From NCBI GenBank assembly GCA_937967995.1, contig CALBTB010000009.1, forward strand, positions 62,001 to 126,000: DNA of 64,000 bases. Reading direction: 5' to 3'. Made by a program: the position numbers and the translations under genes. The stretch is from an uncultured Gammaproteobacteria bacterium (GTDB lineage Bacteria > Pseudomonadota > Gammaproteobacteria > UBA6429 > Thiohalophilaceae). The notes under the pieces are model-generated. The model was not told the DNA's origin. It saw nothing but the letters and a program-made list of their open reading frames with translations, and searched no databases. Below are positions 42,161 through 51,039 of this stretch, one piece after another. How positions within the stretch are numbered: position 1 is the first letter of the stretch; every line of letters begins with the position of its first letter.

Positions 42161-43033
42161 ATGGCAGAAGTCGAGAAGCAGAGCACACCCGAACAGCAGG
42201 AAATGCCCTTCGCCATCGTGCAGGGCGTACCCTATACCCATCTCCCCAAAGATCTGTACATTCCACCGGATGCGCTGGAGGTCTTTCTCACGGAAGCGTT
42301 TGAAGGGCCGCTGGACCTGCTGCTGTATCTCATCAAGCGTCAGAACATCGATATCCTCAACATTCCCATCGCGGAGATAACCCGTCAGTACATGGAATAT
42401 GTGGACCTGATGAAAGAGCTGCGTCTTGAACTGGCGGCGGAATACCTGGTGATGGCCGCCATGCTGGCGGAAATCAAATCGCGCATGCTGCTACCGCGAC
42501 CGGTTGAAGCCGATGACGAGGACGATCCACGAGCGGAACTGATACGTCGACTACAGGAATACGAACGCTTCAAGCAGGCAGCCGAAGACATCAATGCACT
42601 GCCGAGGGTCGAACGGGATCTGAATCCGGTTGAGCTGGTCGTCCCGGATAAAAAGGTCGTCAAGCTACCGCCGCGCGTCGACATGAAAGACATCATGTTT
42701 GCCCTGCGCGATGTAATAGTGCGTGCTGAAAATTATGCGCATCACCATATAACACTCGAACCCTTGTCCGTGCGTGAGCGTATGTCGAACGTGTTACAGT
42801 TCGTCAAAGGGGAAGGATTCAGTGATTTCACCAGTCTGTTTACACCCGAAGAGGGACGCGCCGGTGTTGTGGTGACATTGCTTGCCGTGCTGGAATTGCT
42901 CAAGCAGCATTTAATTGAACTGGTACAGACCGAACCTTTTGGGCCAATTCATGTGAAGAGTACCGGTAGTCATGTGGCGGCGGTCACAGATTTACCGGAA
43001 TCAGACGACGATGCGGAACCGAATCAGGCATAA
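42161..43033 (+). CDS. scpA: Segregation and condensation protein ScpA
   Basis: A 290-residue kleisin that bridges the two Smc heads. The N-terminal helical domain carries FEGPLDLLLYLIKRQNIDIL near residue 48, followed by AEYLVMAAMLAEIKSRMLLP; the C-terminal winged helix contains EEGRAGVVVTLLAVLELLKQ. GAGGTAGC lies upstream of the ATG at 42161. It is followed by scpB after 19 bases. Confidence 0.95.
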   Translation: MAEVEKQSTPEQQEMPFAIVQGVPYTHLPKDLYIPPDALEVFLTEAFEGPLDLLLYLIKRQNIDILNIPIAEITRQYMEYVDLMKELRLELAAEYLVMAAMLAEIKSRMLLPRPVEADDEDDPRAELIRRLQEYERFKQAAEDINALPRVERDLNPVELVVPDKKVVKLPPRVDMKDIMFALRDVIVRAENYAHHHITLEPLSVRERMSNVLQFVKGEGFSDFTSLFTPEEGRAGVVVTLLAVLELLKQHLIELVQTEPFGPIHVKSTGSHVAAVTDLPESDDDAEPNQA

Positions 43034-43052
43034 CAAGTTAGTATAGAGACCG

Positions 43053-43739
43053 ATGAAAGATAAACAGGTAAAACAGATTCTCGAAGCCGTTATCATGGCG
43101 GCATCACGCCCGATTGCGCTGGAAAAAATACTGGAAGTGTTTGATGAGAAGGATCGTCCGGATCGCAAGACGGCAAAAAAATTGCTCGAGAAACTGGCGG
43201 ATGATTACAAACATAACAGCGTGGAACTGAAAGAAGTCGCAAGCGGTTATCGTTTTCAGATCCGCAAGGACTACGCGGAATGGGTGTCCCGGCTGTGGGA
43301 AGAAAAACCGGCCCGTTATTCACGCGCCTTACTTGAAACACTGGCACTGGTGGCTTACAAGCAACCCATCACACGCGGCGAAATTGAGAAAATCCGTGGC
43401 GTCAGTGTCAGCAGCCAGATCATGAAAACATTGCTGGAGCGTGAGTGGGTACATGTCGTGGGACATCGTGATGTCCCGGGTAAACCGGCTATCTATGCCA
43501 CGACGAAACAGTTTCTCGATTATTTCAATCTGAAATCACTGGACGAGTTGCCTCCACTGTCGGAGATCAAGGATCTCGACAAGATTGCCGGTGAACTGGA
43601 TCTACCGGAACCGGTCAATACGGCTCAGGAAGAGACAACGGAGCAGCAAGGCGACAAGCAGGCCGTCGTCAACCTGGATGTGGAAGACCAGTCTGGTGAT
43701 GATGTCGACGTGGCAGAAGCCATGACGGCTGAACATTAA
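43053..43739 (+). CDS. scpB: Segregation and condensation protein ScpB
   Basis: A 228-residue protein with two winged-helix domains; dimers bind ScpA in the Smc complex. Visible are ILEAVIMAASRPIALEKILE at the start, KPARYSRALLETLALVAYKQ near residue 90 and PITRGEIEKIRGVSVSSQI. The last 40 residues are acidic and low in complexity (EETTEQQGDKQ), as in many ScpBs. It lies between scpA and rluB. Confidence 0.95.
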   Translation: MKDKQVKQILEAVIMAASRPIALEKILEVFDEKDRPDRKTAKKLLEKLADDYKHNSVELKEVASGYRFQIRKDYAEWVSRLWEEKPARYSRALLETLALVAYKQPITRGEIEKIRGVSVSSQIMKTLLEREWVHVVGHRDVPGKPAIYATTKQFLDYFNLKSLDELPPLSEIKDLDKIAGELDLPEPVNTAQEETTEQQGDKQAVVNLDVEDQSGDDVDVAEAMTAEH

Positions 43740-43765
43740 CCCAGATTTTCAATCGCGTCCGTCTC

Positions 43766-44569
43766 ATGGACGAAAAAATCCAAAAATATCTGGCCAGTAT
43801 GGGGATCGCGTCTCGTCGCGAGATAGAACGCTGGATCGTCGCCGGACGTATTCGGGTCAATGGTGAAACTGCCACCACCGGTATACGGGTCAGCAGTACC
43901 GACAAGATAGAAATCGATGGCAAGCCGGTCGGCAAGGCACGACGCAGTGACGTCATGCGTGTACTGATTTATCACAAACCGATTGATGAAATCTGTACGC
44001 GAAATGATCCACAAGGACGTCCCACCGTATTTGAGAAACTGCCAAAGCTGCATAACAGTCGCTGGATCATGATTGGCCGTCTCGATATTAACAGCTCAGG
44101 TTTATTGCTGTTTACAAACCACGGCGAACTGGCGCATCGACTGATGCATCCGCGCTACCAGATCGAACGTGAATATGCTGTGCGGGTGCTGGGTAATGTC
44201 ACGCAGGAAACGTTGACTACGCTGCAATCCGGCGTTGAACTGGAAGACGGTAAAGCGAGCTTTGAATCCATTGTGGATGGCGGCGGCGAAGGAGCCAATC
44301 ACTGGTATCATGTCGTGTTAAAAGAAGGGCGCAACCGGGAAGTGCGGCGCATGTGGGAAGCGGTCGGGCATACCGTGAGTCGTCTGCATCGCATTCGTTA
44401 CGGTTCAGTGAGTTTGCCACGCTCAGTCAGAGCAGGACATTTTATGGATCTCGAACCAGCGGCAGTAAATGAATTACAAAACCTGGTCGGCCTGAAAGAA
44501 AAAATCAAACCCGCAACGACAAAACGCCATCAACACAAACCAGCCAGGCGACGTCGACAAACACGCTGA
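43766..44569 (+). CDS. rluB: 23S rRNA pseudouridine synthase RluB
   Basis: A 267-residue enzyme with an N-terminal S4 RNA-binding domain (KYLASMGIASRREIERWI) and a TruA/RsuA-type catalytic domain with the nucleophilic aspartate in GRLDINSSGLLL near residue 111. The C-terminus is a basic tail (KRHQHKPARRRRQTR). RluB isomerises U2605 of 23S rRNA; RluE or RluF activity is less likely given the position after scpB, which is the usual rluB place. Confidence 0.92.
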   Translation: MDEKIQKYLASMGIASRREIERWIVAGRIRVNGETATTGIRVSSTDKIEIDGKPVGKARRSDVMRVLIYHKPIDEICTRNDPQGRPTVFEKLPKLHNSRWIMIGRLDINSSGLLLFTNHGELAHRLMHPRYQIEREYAVRVLGNVTQETLTTLQSGVELEDGKASFESIVDGGGEGANHWYHVVLKEGRNREVRRMWEAVGHTVSRLHRIRYGSVSLPRSVRAGHFMDLEPAAVNELQNLVGLKEKIKPATTKRHQHKPARRRRQTR

Positions 44570-44571
44570 CC

Positions 44572-45231
44572 ATGTCTGGCATCAGCGTCTATAAAATTTA
44601 TCAGCGATTATTCCAGCGTTACGGACCGCAAAACTGGTGGCCGGCCAGTTCACGGTTTGAGGTCATGGTCGGCGCGATCCTGACTCAGAACACCAGCTGG
44701 ACGAATGTCGAACGTGCGATAATCAGTCTGAAACGTGAGCGTGTTCTTTCCTGTAACAAACTGGCCAACATGCCACATGCGCAACTCGCGCAGCTATTAA
44801 CACCCGTGGGTTATTTCAATGTTAAAGCACATCGTCTGCAACATTTTTGCCAGTGGTACGATGAGCAGGGCGGATATCGAAAACTCAGCGCGTTTGAAAC
44901 AGACAAGTTACGTCACGCGTTACTGGGCGTACATGGGGTTGGACCGGAAACGGCGGATGATATTTTACTGTATGCGTTTGAGCGTCCTGTTTTTGTAATC
45001 GATGCCTATACACGGCGCCTGTTCAGTCGGCTGGGTATGGCAGAAGATAATGTAAATTATGAAACCCTGCGACAGTGGTTTGAGCAACGCCTGTCACGCT
45101 GTAAAGATCGGGTAACTGTGTTTAATGAATATCATGCGCTAATCGTGCTGCATGCCAAACAGGTTTGCCTTGCACGCCAACCACGCTGTGAATCGTGCAC
45201 TCTGCAGCGGTATTGTGATTATGGGGATTGA
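44572..45231 (+). CDS. Endonuclease III-like DNA glycosylase, MagIII type
   Basis: A 219-residue HhH-GPD protein. GAILTQNTSWTNVERA replaces the usual helix of Nth, and the HhH-GPD motif reads LLGVHGVGPETADDILLYA with the catalytic aspartate in FVIDAYTRR. The lysine that gives Nth its lyase activity is Glu here, as in the MagIII 3-methyladenine glycosylases. The C-terminal 4Fe-4S loop C-x6-C-x2-C-x5-C is present. So it is probably a monofunctional alkyl-base glycosylase. It starts two bases after rluB. Confidence 0.85.
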   Translation: MSGISVYKIYQRLFQRYGPQNWWPASSRFEVMVGAILTQNTSWTNVERAIISLKRERVLSCNKLANMPHAQLAQLLTPVGYFNVKAHRLQHFCQWYDEQGGYRKLSAFETDKLRHALLGVHGVGPETADDILLYAFERPVFVIDAYTRRLFSRLGMAEDNVNYETLRQWFEQRLSRCKDRVTVFNEYHALIVLHAKQVCLARQPRCESCTLQRYCDYGD

Positions 45232-45237
45232 GGGTGT

Positions 45238-45666
45238 TTAAACAGCCTGGCGCATCTGGTGCTTGGAACGCATGGTAAACGGCTTAAGCGCCTTGGGCAG
45301 GTTGATAAAATCAGCCAGCAATACAACAACCTTACTGACGTCACCCGATGCAATTTTTAACAGAGACTGGATATTCTTGTCTTTTTCCAGTTCGTCATTG
45401 AAGTCTCGTAAAATGTAAACGCCGAAGTGCTTGCTGCTTTCGATATGATTCAGCAATTCGCGCGGATCGCTGGTACGGGGAATCTTGATGTGTGATGCAC
45501 CGATGCGATGTAGCCCCTGTCCGTTTTCCCACAGGTAAAACGCCTTGTTGCTGAAGCGGCTTAACTGGGTAAACAGTTCCGTGACGCGTTCCGGATCGTA
45601 AGTTTCGATACTCACGATTCGAAAGTTTGCATCCAGCATCTGGTCGAGTTGATCCAGATAGTTCAT
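45238..45666 (-). CDS. Ycf46 N-terminal-domain-like protein without the AAA module
   Basis: A 142-residue protein. MNYLDQLDQMLDANFRIVSI, then KAFYLWENGQGLHRIG, then GVYILRDFNDEL and VVVLLADFINLPKALKPF match by eye the N-terminal domain of Ycf46-type AAA+ ATPases. No Walker motifs follow, so this is a free-standing domain, possibly a regulator or adaptor. Start: ATG at 45666 preferred over one 12 bases upstream. It is convergent with the glycosylase gene, 6 bases apart. Confidence 0.65.
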   Translation of the reverse strand: MNYLDQLDQMLDANFRIVSIETYDPERVTELFTQLSRFSNKAFYLWENGQGLHRIGASHIKIPRTSDPRELLNHIESSKHFGVYILRDFNDELEKDKNIQSLLKIASGDVSKVVVLLADFINLPKALKPFTMRSKHQMRQAV

Positions 45667-45797
45667 TACGGGCCTCACTGGTTGAACGGCATCTATAGCC
45701 TGTAAGATCGTATTTTAACCAGATAAATTAAGAGACCAAGTCGAATATGTGAGTTATTTCAAAAATTTACAAATTGTAGCAGTTTGCCACCCGGCCA

Positions 45798-46727
45798 CTA
45801 TCGGGGCTCAATGTAACCCTGAACCTGGTTACGGCCGGCCTTTTTCGCCTGGTACAGGGCATCATCGGCCTTATTAAACAGGCGCTTAGCACTGTCACGT
45901 CGACCCAGGCTGGCAACGCCGATACTAACAGTCAGTGGAATCTGCTGGTCGCCGAAAAGAAAGGAATGGGCCGAGACGGTGGTTCGAATCCGCTCACCGA
46001 CCTGGCGGGCACCGTCAATATTGGTACCTGACAGAATCAGGGCAAACTCTTCACCACCATAGCGGAACAGCATGTCGCTGGCGCGCATGGTATTGGTGAT
46101 ACTGGCGGCCAGTTCCTTGAGCACGGCATCGCCGGCACTATGGCCATAGTTATCATTGACCGACTTGAAGTGATCCACATCGATAATCAGTAGAGACACT
46201 TCCCTGTCATGACGATGTGATAGTTCCACTTCCCGTTCCAGACTGCGATCCATGGCGGCACGGTTATAAATACCGGTCAGGCTGTCCATCTGAGCAGCAC
46301 GCACGGCAACCTGGTATTGAATAGAGTTTCGCAGCGGATAGACCAGATGATAGATGTGACTTTCAAAGTCAGTCATTTCTTCATCGGAAAAGCGTTTGTT
46401 GCGGGTAAATTTCATTTCACCCAGGTCGTCGCCAGCGATACGCAAGCGATAAGTACAGCTATGGCGTCCGCGCTTACCGCTGGAAAAGCGAATATCCAGG
46501 GTTTCGTTGACGAATTCCATGCCACTGAACGGCAGGGTTTCCTGGACGGTATCGGCAAAGATTTGCAGGATATTGTCGGTTTCCAGAGAGGTTTGCAGCA
46601 AGCCAGCCAGTTTCAGGGTACGCTGTAATTCCGGTACATCAAACTCGGCCAGATGTGGTGCCGTCGAGCCGGCCTGTGCCGGTTTGTTCTGACTGGATTT
46701 CCGATCAGTAAATGTATGTATCGCCAT
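45798..46727 (-). CDS. Soluble diguanylate cyclase with GAF-like sensor
   Basis: A 309-residue c-di-GMP synthase without membrane helices. Residues about 35-150 form a GAF-like domain (LLQTSLETDNILQIFADTV, DLGEMKFTRNKRFSDEE), then a linker helix, then the GGDEF domain with active site GGEEF and the inhibitory RASD site five residues before it. The signal sensed is unknown. ATG at 46727 (MAIHTFTD) is the likely start; 46784 is an alternative. YcgR elsewhere in the window is a possible c-di-GMP receptor. Confidence 0.9.
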   Translation of the reverse strand: MAIHTFTDRKSSQNKPAQAGSTAPHLAEFDVPELQRTLKLAGLLQTSLETDNILQIFADTVQETLPFSGMEFVNETLDIRFSSGKRGRHSCTYRLRIAGDDLGEMKFTRNKRFSDEEMTDFESHIYHLVYPLRNSIQYQVAVRAAQMDSLTGIYNRAAMDRSLEREVELSHRHDREVSLLIIDVDHFKSVNDNYGHSAGDAVLKELAASITNTMRASDMLFRYGGEEFALILSGTNIDGARQVGERIRTTVSAHSFLFGDQQIPLTVSIGVASLGRRDSAKRLFNKADDALYQAKKAGRNQVQGYIEPR

Positions 46728-46863
46728 GTCAAAAAGCCTTTGTGTCACGTTAGACCTCTCTATGCGATAACCATGCCAATACAATTTTAGGTATCGGGGG
46801 GATCATATTAGATAATAAAAACAGAAGGTTATTCGAAATACAAGGAAAATAGGGAAATTTGTG

Positions 46864-47664
46864 TCAAAAATTCGTCAATTTTTTATGCGGCAAATCCCAG
46901 AAAAAGCGCCGGCCACGCGGCCAGTTCTTGCCAGTATCGAGTAAATACATGAAAGGCAGGGTGGCCGCATCCGGCTCAGGCAGTACGCGACGGTCTTCCG
47001 CCGGAAAGGCCTGACGGCGCAGGCTGGTCGGCATTGCCGGGGGCGCAATGCTGTTTACATATATATTGGTATTGGTTTCCCACTCATCCGCCGCACATTG
47101 CATCAGGTAATCCATGGCTGACTTACTGCTGCCGTAACCTGACCAGTAGGCCTTGCCGTGCTGTACCAGTTGGTCAGTTACAAACAGTAATGATGCTTTG
47201 TCAGCGGCATTGAGCAGTCCGGCAAAGTGTTTGCAAAACAGGAAATTCGCGGTCAGGTTGACCTGCAGGACATGTTGCCACTGTTCCAGTTCGGTATGCA
47301 CGATTGGGCTATGCTGGCCCAGGTGAGCGGCATTTAATATCAGGCCGTGCAGGCAGCCAAAGTTCTGTTCGATAGCGGCAGCGAGTCCGATAAATTCCTG
47401 TTCTGATGCCGAAGCCAGGTTCATGGGAAAGATAGCCGGTTGCGGGCCACCCGCCGCTTCGATTTCGTCATAGACCTGCTCGAGTTTTTTGGTGGTGCGA
47501 CCGACCAGGATTATCGTGGCGCCGCGTTTACCCAGTTCAATCGCGAGTGCGCGTCCCAGACCGGAACCGGCACCCGTAATCATAATAATACGTTCGCTTA
47601 ATGCCTGATCATCGGGTTGATAGTCTGCCAGTGGAATGTCCGGTTGTGTTGTTTCAGTTGTCAT
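46864..47664 (-). CDS. Short-chain dehydrogenase, YciK-like
   Basis: A 266-residue Rossmann oxidoreductase. Cofactor loop TGAGSGLGRALA is near residue 30-42, GRTTKK suggests NADP preference, LILNAAHLG replaces NNAG, and the catalytic pair is YGSSKSAMDYL near 177. The family matches YciK of enterobacteria and PA3173 of Pseudomonas, both of unknown substrate. It overlaps the end of hpnE by 11 bases, so here it is the last gene of the hpn operon. Confidence 0.88.
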   Translation of the reverse strand: MTTETTQPDIPLADYQPDDQALSERIIMITGAGSGLGRALAIELGKRGATIILVGRTTKKLEQVYDEIEAAGGPQPAIFPMNLASASEQEFIGLAAAIEQNFGCLHGLILNAAHLGQHSPIVHTELEQWQHVLQVNLTANFLFCKHFAGLLNAADKASLLFVTDQLVQHGKAYWSGYGSSKSAMDYLMQCAADEWETNTNIYVNSIAPPAMPTSLRRQAFPAEDRRVLPEPDAATLPFMYLLDTGKNWPRGRRFFWDLPHKKLTNF

Positions 47665-48991
47665 GTTGATTAAGTTGTTCCTGGTGAATCTGGTTTGCCG
47701 TGAGTTTACCGCTGATCACAGCAGACTCAATGGTTGCCGGGTAGCCGGTTGCCGTGTAGTCACCGCACAGCCAAAGACCGCGTAATGCGGTTTTATTGGC
47801 GGGACGTAATGGATCGATGTTTACACGGCTGCTGAACGTGGCGCGTTTTTCACGAATGACCATAACATTTTCCGGCGCCGGCCAGTGTGGAAAGCATTCA
47901 CCCAGTTCGCGGGTGATCAGCGTTTGCAGTTTATTATTTTCCATTTGCATGTGTGGGCCCGGACCACTGATTACGACGGCGATTAAGCCAGACTGTCCGG
48001 TGATGTGACGATCGATCGCCCATTGGGATGTACTGTTGAGCATCCCCTGTACGGGTCGATCGGGACGTACACCCGGTGGATATTTCAGGTAGACAGTCAC
48101 GATCGGGTTATAACTGAATGCATTCAGGTTGTAGGCAATATCATGCAGGGCAGGGTGCGATTTTACCAGCGGAATGCAGGCATGCGGGGGAATCGCCAGC
48201 ACCACGTGGGATGTGGAGTATTCGGTATCGCCACATTTAACACCGACAACATGACGTTGTTCCGTCATCAGTTCGGTTACACGCTGACCTAAATGCACGT
48301 TACCGCCGTGCTGTTCGATAAAATCGGCAGCCGGATCGGGTAACAGTGTGCCCAGATCAACCCGCGGAATGATCAGGTCGGCGTCTTTTGCTGAACGGCA
48401 AAACGTATCATGCAGTACGCGAATAAAGATTCGTGCAGAGGCCTCTTCAATTGGTGTGTTCAGGCTGGCCAGGCAGATGGGTTCCCATAATGCGCTGATT
48501 AAATCAGGTGACTGTTTCTGGTGTCGCAGCATGTCAGCCACCGGCAAATCGTCCTCGATGATGACAGCATTGGTAAACAGGCGCGCGCCAAACTGTATGG
48601 CACGCCATTTTTCTTTCAGGCTGAAACCGCGTGCGGTCAGTAATCCAAACAGGAGATTTAATGGAGCCAGCAGTTGCATCGATGACAATTCATAGTGCCT
48701 GCCTCGACAGTCCCGCATGTGCAGGTTGAGCCGTTCTCGCAATAAAGCTTCATCCAGCGAAATATTCAGGCGTTTTAATAATGAAAGCGTATGTCGATAA
48801 GCGCCGATTAATAAATGTTGTCCGTTATCCACCGGAATGTCTTCAAAGGCAACACGGCGTGCACGGCCACCCAGTTGCCGGGCCGATTCCAGCACGATGA
48901 CGCGGTGACCCACCAGGCTTAATTCAACAGCACAACTGAGACCAGCCCAGCCGCCACCGACAACAATGACCGGATTATCCTGTTCAGGCAT
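47654..48991 (-). CDS. hpnE: Hydroxysqualene dehydroxylase
   Basis: A 445-residue FAD amine-oxidase-like enzyme. VIVVGGGWAGLSCAVEL, the ADP-binding loop, is at residues 8-24, followed by VLESARQLGGRARR and a C-terminal GLWLCGDYTATGYPATIESAV. Together with hpnC and hpnD it makes squalene from farnesyl diphosphate by way of presqualene diphosphate and hydroxysqualene. It overlaps hpnD by 8 bases. No squalene-hopene cyclase is in this window. Confidence 0.94.
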   Translation of the reverse strand: MPEQDNPVIVVGGGWAGLSCAVELSLVGHRVIVLESARQLGGRARRVAFEDIPVDNGQHLLIGAYRHTLSLLKRLNISLDEALLRERLNLHMRDCRGRHYELSSMQLLAPLNLLFGLLTARGFSLKEKWRAIQFGARLFTNAVIIEDDLPVADMLRHQKQSPDLISALWEPICLASLNTPIEEASARIFIRVLHDTFCRSAKDADLIIPRVDLGTLLPDPAADFIEQHGGNVHLGQRVTELMTEQRHVVGVKCGDTEYSTSHVVLAIPPHACIPLVKSHPALHDIAYNLNAFSYNPIVTVYLKYPPGVRPDRPVQGMLNSTSQWAIDRHITGQSGLIAVVISGPGPHMQMENNKLQTLITRELGECFPHWPAPENVMVIREKRATFSSRVNIDPLRPANKTALRGLWLCGDYTATGYPATIESAVISGKLTANQIHQEQLNQHDN

Positions 48992-49859
48992 GGGCCTGTT
49001 GCCGACTGGTTTGACGATAGCGACGGGTTTCGCGACGACTGGTGCGCCAGGCGATCCAGAGTTTGTGCACCGGCGTCAGGCTGATGCGACCATTCAGTAC
49101 ACGGCAAGGATCCTGTGCGATTTTATCCAGCAGTTTGTGGTAAATGGCTGCCATAATGATGCCGGTGCGTTGTGCATAGCGATCCGATTCGGGTAATTGT
49201 TCAAAAGCACGTTGGTAATAGTGTTTTGCCCGTTCAATCTGGAACTGCATGAAGTTTTTAAACTGGTCAGTACATTCGCGCTGGCGAATATTCATTTCTG
49301 TTATTCCATATTGCTGTAATTCATCCTGCGGCAGATACACACGCTCATGGGCTAAATCGTCCTGAATGTCGCGCAGTATGTTCGTCAGTTGAAAGGCGAT
49401 ACCGAGGTCATGGGCGTATTTCAGTGTTTTACGATCCTGGTAACCAAAAATTTCCGCCGACATCAGTCCCACGACACTGGCCACCCGGTAACAATACAGA
49501 CTCAGGTCCTTGAACGATGCGTAGCGTCTGGGATGTAAATCCATTTCCATGCCATCAATGATTTCAAGAAAGTGTTCCCGGGGCAGATCGAACTGTTCAA
49601 GTACCGGTTTTAATGCACGGGTAATTGGATGCTGCGGAGTACCCGAATAAAGCTGATCGATTTCACCTCGCCACCAGGACAGCTTGGTACCCTTGATATG
49701 TAGCTCGCCGGGGCTGTCGACAATGTCATCGACTTCCCTGCAAAAGGCATATAACGCAGTTATGGCCAGACGTTTGTCGTCCGGCAGGGAGAGAAAACTG
49801 TAATAAAAGCTGGAACCGCTGCTGGCCGCTTTTTGCTGACAATATTCCTGGGGGGTCAT
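48984..49859 (-). CDS. hpnD: Presqualene diphosphate synthase
   Basis: A 291-residue trans-isoprenyl synthase. The first aspartate motif is in FCREVDDIVDS near residue 43, the second in QLTNILRDIQDDL near 157; YFLPQDEL reads YLPQDEL here. It couples two farnesyl diphosphates to presqualene diphosphate. The last 40 residues include RMKLWIAWRT-like basic sequence seen in HpnD. It starts ten bases after hpnC. Confidence 0.94.
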   Translation of the reverse strand: MTPQEYCQQKAASSGSSFYYSFLSLPDDKRLAITALYAFCREVDDIVDSPGELHIKGTKLSWWRGEIDQLYSGTPQHPITRALKPVLEQFDLPREHFLEIIDGMEMDLHPRRYASFKDLSLYCYRVASVVGLMSAEIFGYQDRKTLKYAHDLGIAFQLTNILRDIQDDLAHERVYLPQDELQQYGITEMNIRQRECTDQFKNFMQFQIERAKHYYQRAFEQLPESDRYAQRTGIIMAAIYHKLLDKIAQDPCRVLNGRISLTPVHKLWIAWRTSRRETRRYRQTSRQQAHA

Positions 49860-49868
49860 TGCTGTCTG

Positions 49869-50777
49869 TTATTCCGGATTCTGCGTTTGCTGAATTTTAG
49901 CACGGGCCCTGTCTGCGCTAAAACCAAATGCACGCAGTGTAATTTTTACCCAGTCCAGGCGGGATAGCCGGGGTCGGGTGAAACTGTCCTGGCGTTGCTG
50001 TAATTTATCGCACACCGTCAGCCCACCACAAATGGTCAGTTTAATCACCAGTTTGAGCTTACCGTGCAGCATGTCGACTAGTTGGCTGCCGGTTAACAGC
50101 ATGTTTCTGGCACGAACTAACTGATGTTGCAGCAGGGCGTGGAGTTCCGGTGAATTACGCCGTGCACGCAGGGCGTCTTCTGACACAGAAAAAGCACGCA
50201 TTTCATTCATGGGAATGTAGATACGATTGCGTTGCTGCAAGTCTTCATCGATGTCCTGCAGAAAGTTAATCAGTTGCAGGGCGCTACAGATGGCATTGGA
50301 ATACATTAAAGCCTGATCGCTGCAGCAGCCATGGATGCGCAATACCAGTTCACCAACCGGGTTGGCGGAATGGGTACAATATTCGATTAATTCCTCAAAG
50401 TCCGCATAACGCTGTTTATCGATGTCCATGTTGAACGCAACCAGCAGGCTGGCCAGTGTTTGCTCCGGTATTGCGTAACGCTGAATCGTATCGGCAAGCG
50501 CAATAAAAATCGGGTCAGGACAGTTATCATTCAGATAGCACCGGCTTAAGCAGTCCTGCAGTTTGTCCATCTGTTGATGGCGTGTCGCCGCATCGAGGTT
50601 ACCTTCATCGGCGATATCATCGGCTGTTCGGGCAAAGGCGTAGATGGCCGCGGTGGCATTGCGTTGTGTCGGGTTGAGCAGAAAAGACGCGGTGGGAAAG
50701 TTTTCGTAATGGTTCTGCGCAATGGCCAGACAATGTGCGTAGGCTGAAGCAATGTTTTGAGGTTGAATTTCTGACAT
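49869..50777 (-). CDS. hpnC: Hydroxysqualene synthase
   Basis: A 302-residue isoprenyl synthase of the squalene/phytoene family. Aspartate motifs FARTADDIADE near residue 48 and NFLQDIDEDLQQR near 170 are present. HpnC converts presqualene diphosphate to hydroxysqualene. It is the first gene of hpnC-hpnD-hpnE-SDR and diverges from the small gene at 50818 with 40 bases between, where the promoter should lie. Confidence 0.93.
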   Translation of the reverse strand: MSEIQPQNIASAYAHCLAIAQNHYENFPTASFLLNPTQRNATAAIYAFARTADDIADEGNLDAATRHQQMDKLQDCLSRCYLNDNCPDPIFIALADTIQRYAIPEQTLASLLVAFNMDIDKQRYADFEELIEYCTHSANPVGELVLRIHGCCSDQALMYSNAICSALQLINFLQDIDEDLQQRNRIYIPMNEMRAFSVSEDALRARRNSPELHALLQHQLVRARNMLLTGSQLVDMLHGKLKLVIKLTICGGLTVCDKLQQRQDSFTRPRLSRLDWVKITLRAFGFSADRARAKIQQTQNPE

Positions 50778-50817
50778 TGTGCGTATACTGTACAGGTAAA
50801 TCTAGTCGGAGGCAGCC

Positions 50818-51039
50818 ATGAAATCTTTAAAGCCATTTATTATCGGGGCCGTGTTAGGCACGCTAGTGGGATTGTGGTTTGGTGTCAACATCGGTAAAGA
50901 TAAAAAGTTTTACAGTAACCCGTTTGAAGAAAAGACCGTTCAGGACAAACTCAAAACAAAAATCGGTGAAGGGGTCGAGAAGGCCGGCGAAAGCATCGAG
51001 AAACTGGGTAGTGACATCAAGGGCAAGCTAAAAGACTAG
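50818..51039 (+). CDS. Small YtxH-like membrane-anchored protein (73 aa)
   Basis: One N-terminal membrane helix with glycine spacing (IIGAVLGTLVGLWFGVNIG) is followed by a lysine/glutamate-rich amphipathic tail (KIGEGVEKAGESIEKLGSDI). This resembles YtxH-type or stress-related small envelope proteins, without known function. CGGAGG precedes the ATG. It is divergent from hpnC and overlaps the convergent rmuC end by 4 bases. Confidence 0.75.
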   Translation: MKSLKPFIIGAVLGTLVGLWFGVNIGKDKKFYSNPFEEKTVQDKLKTKIGEGVEKAGESIEKLGSDIKGKLKD

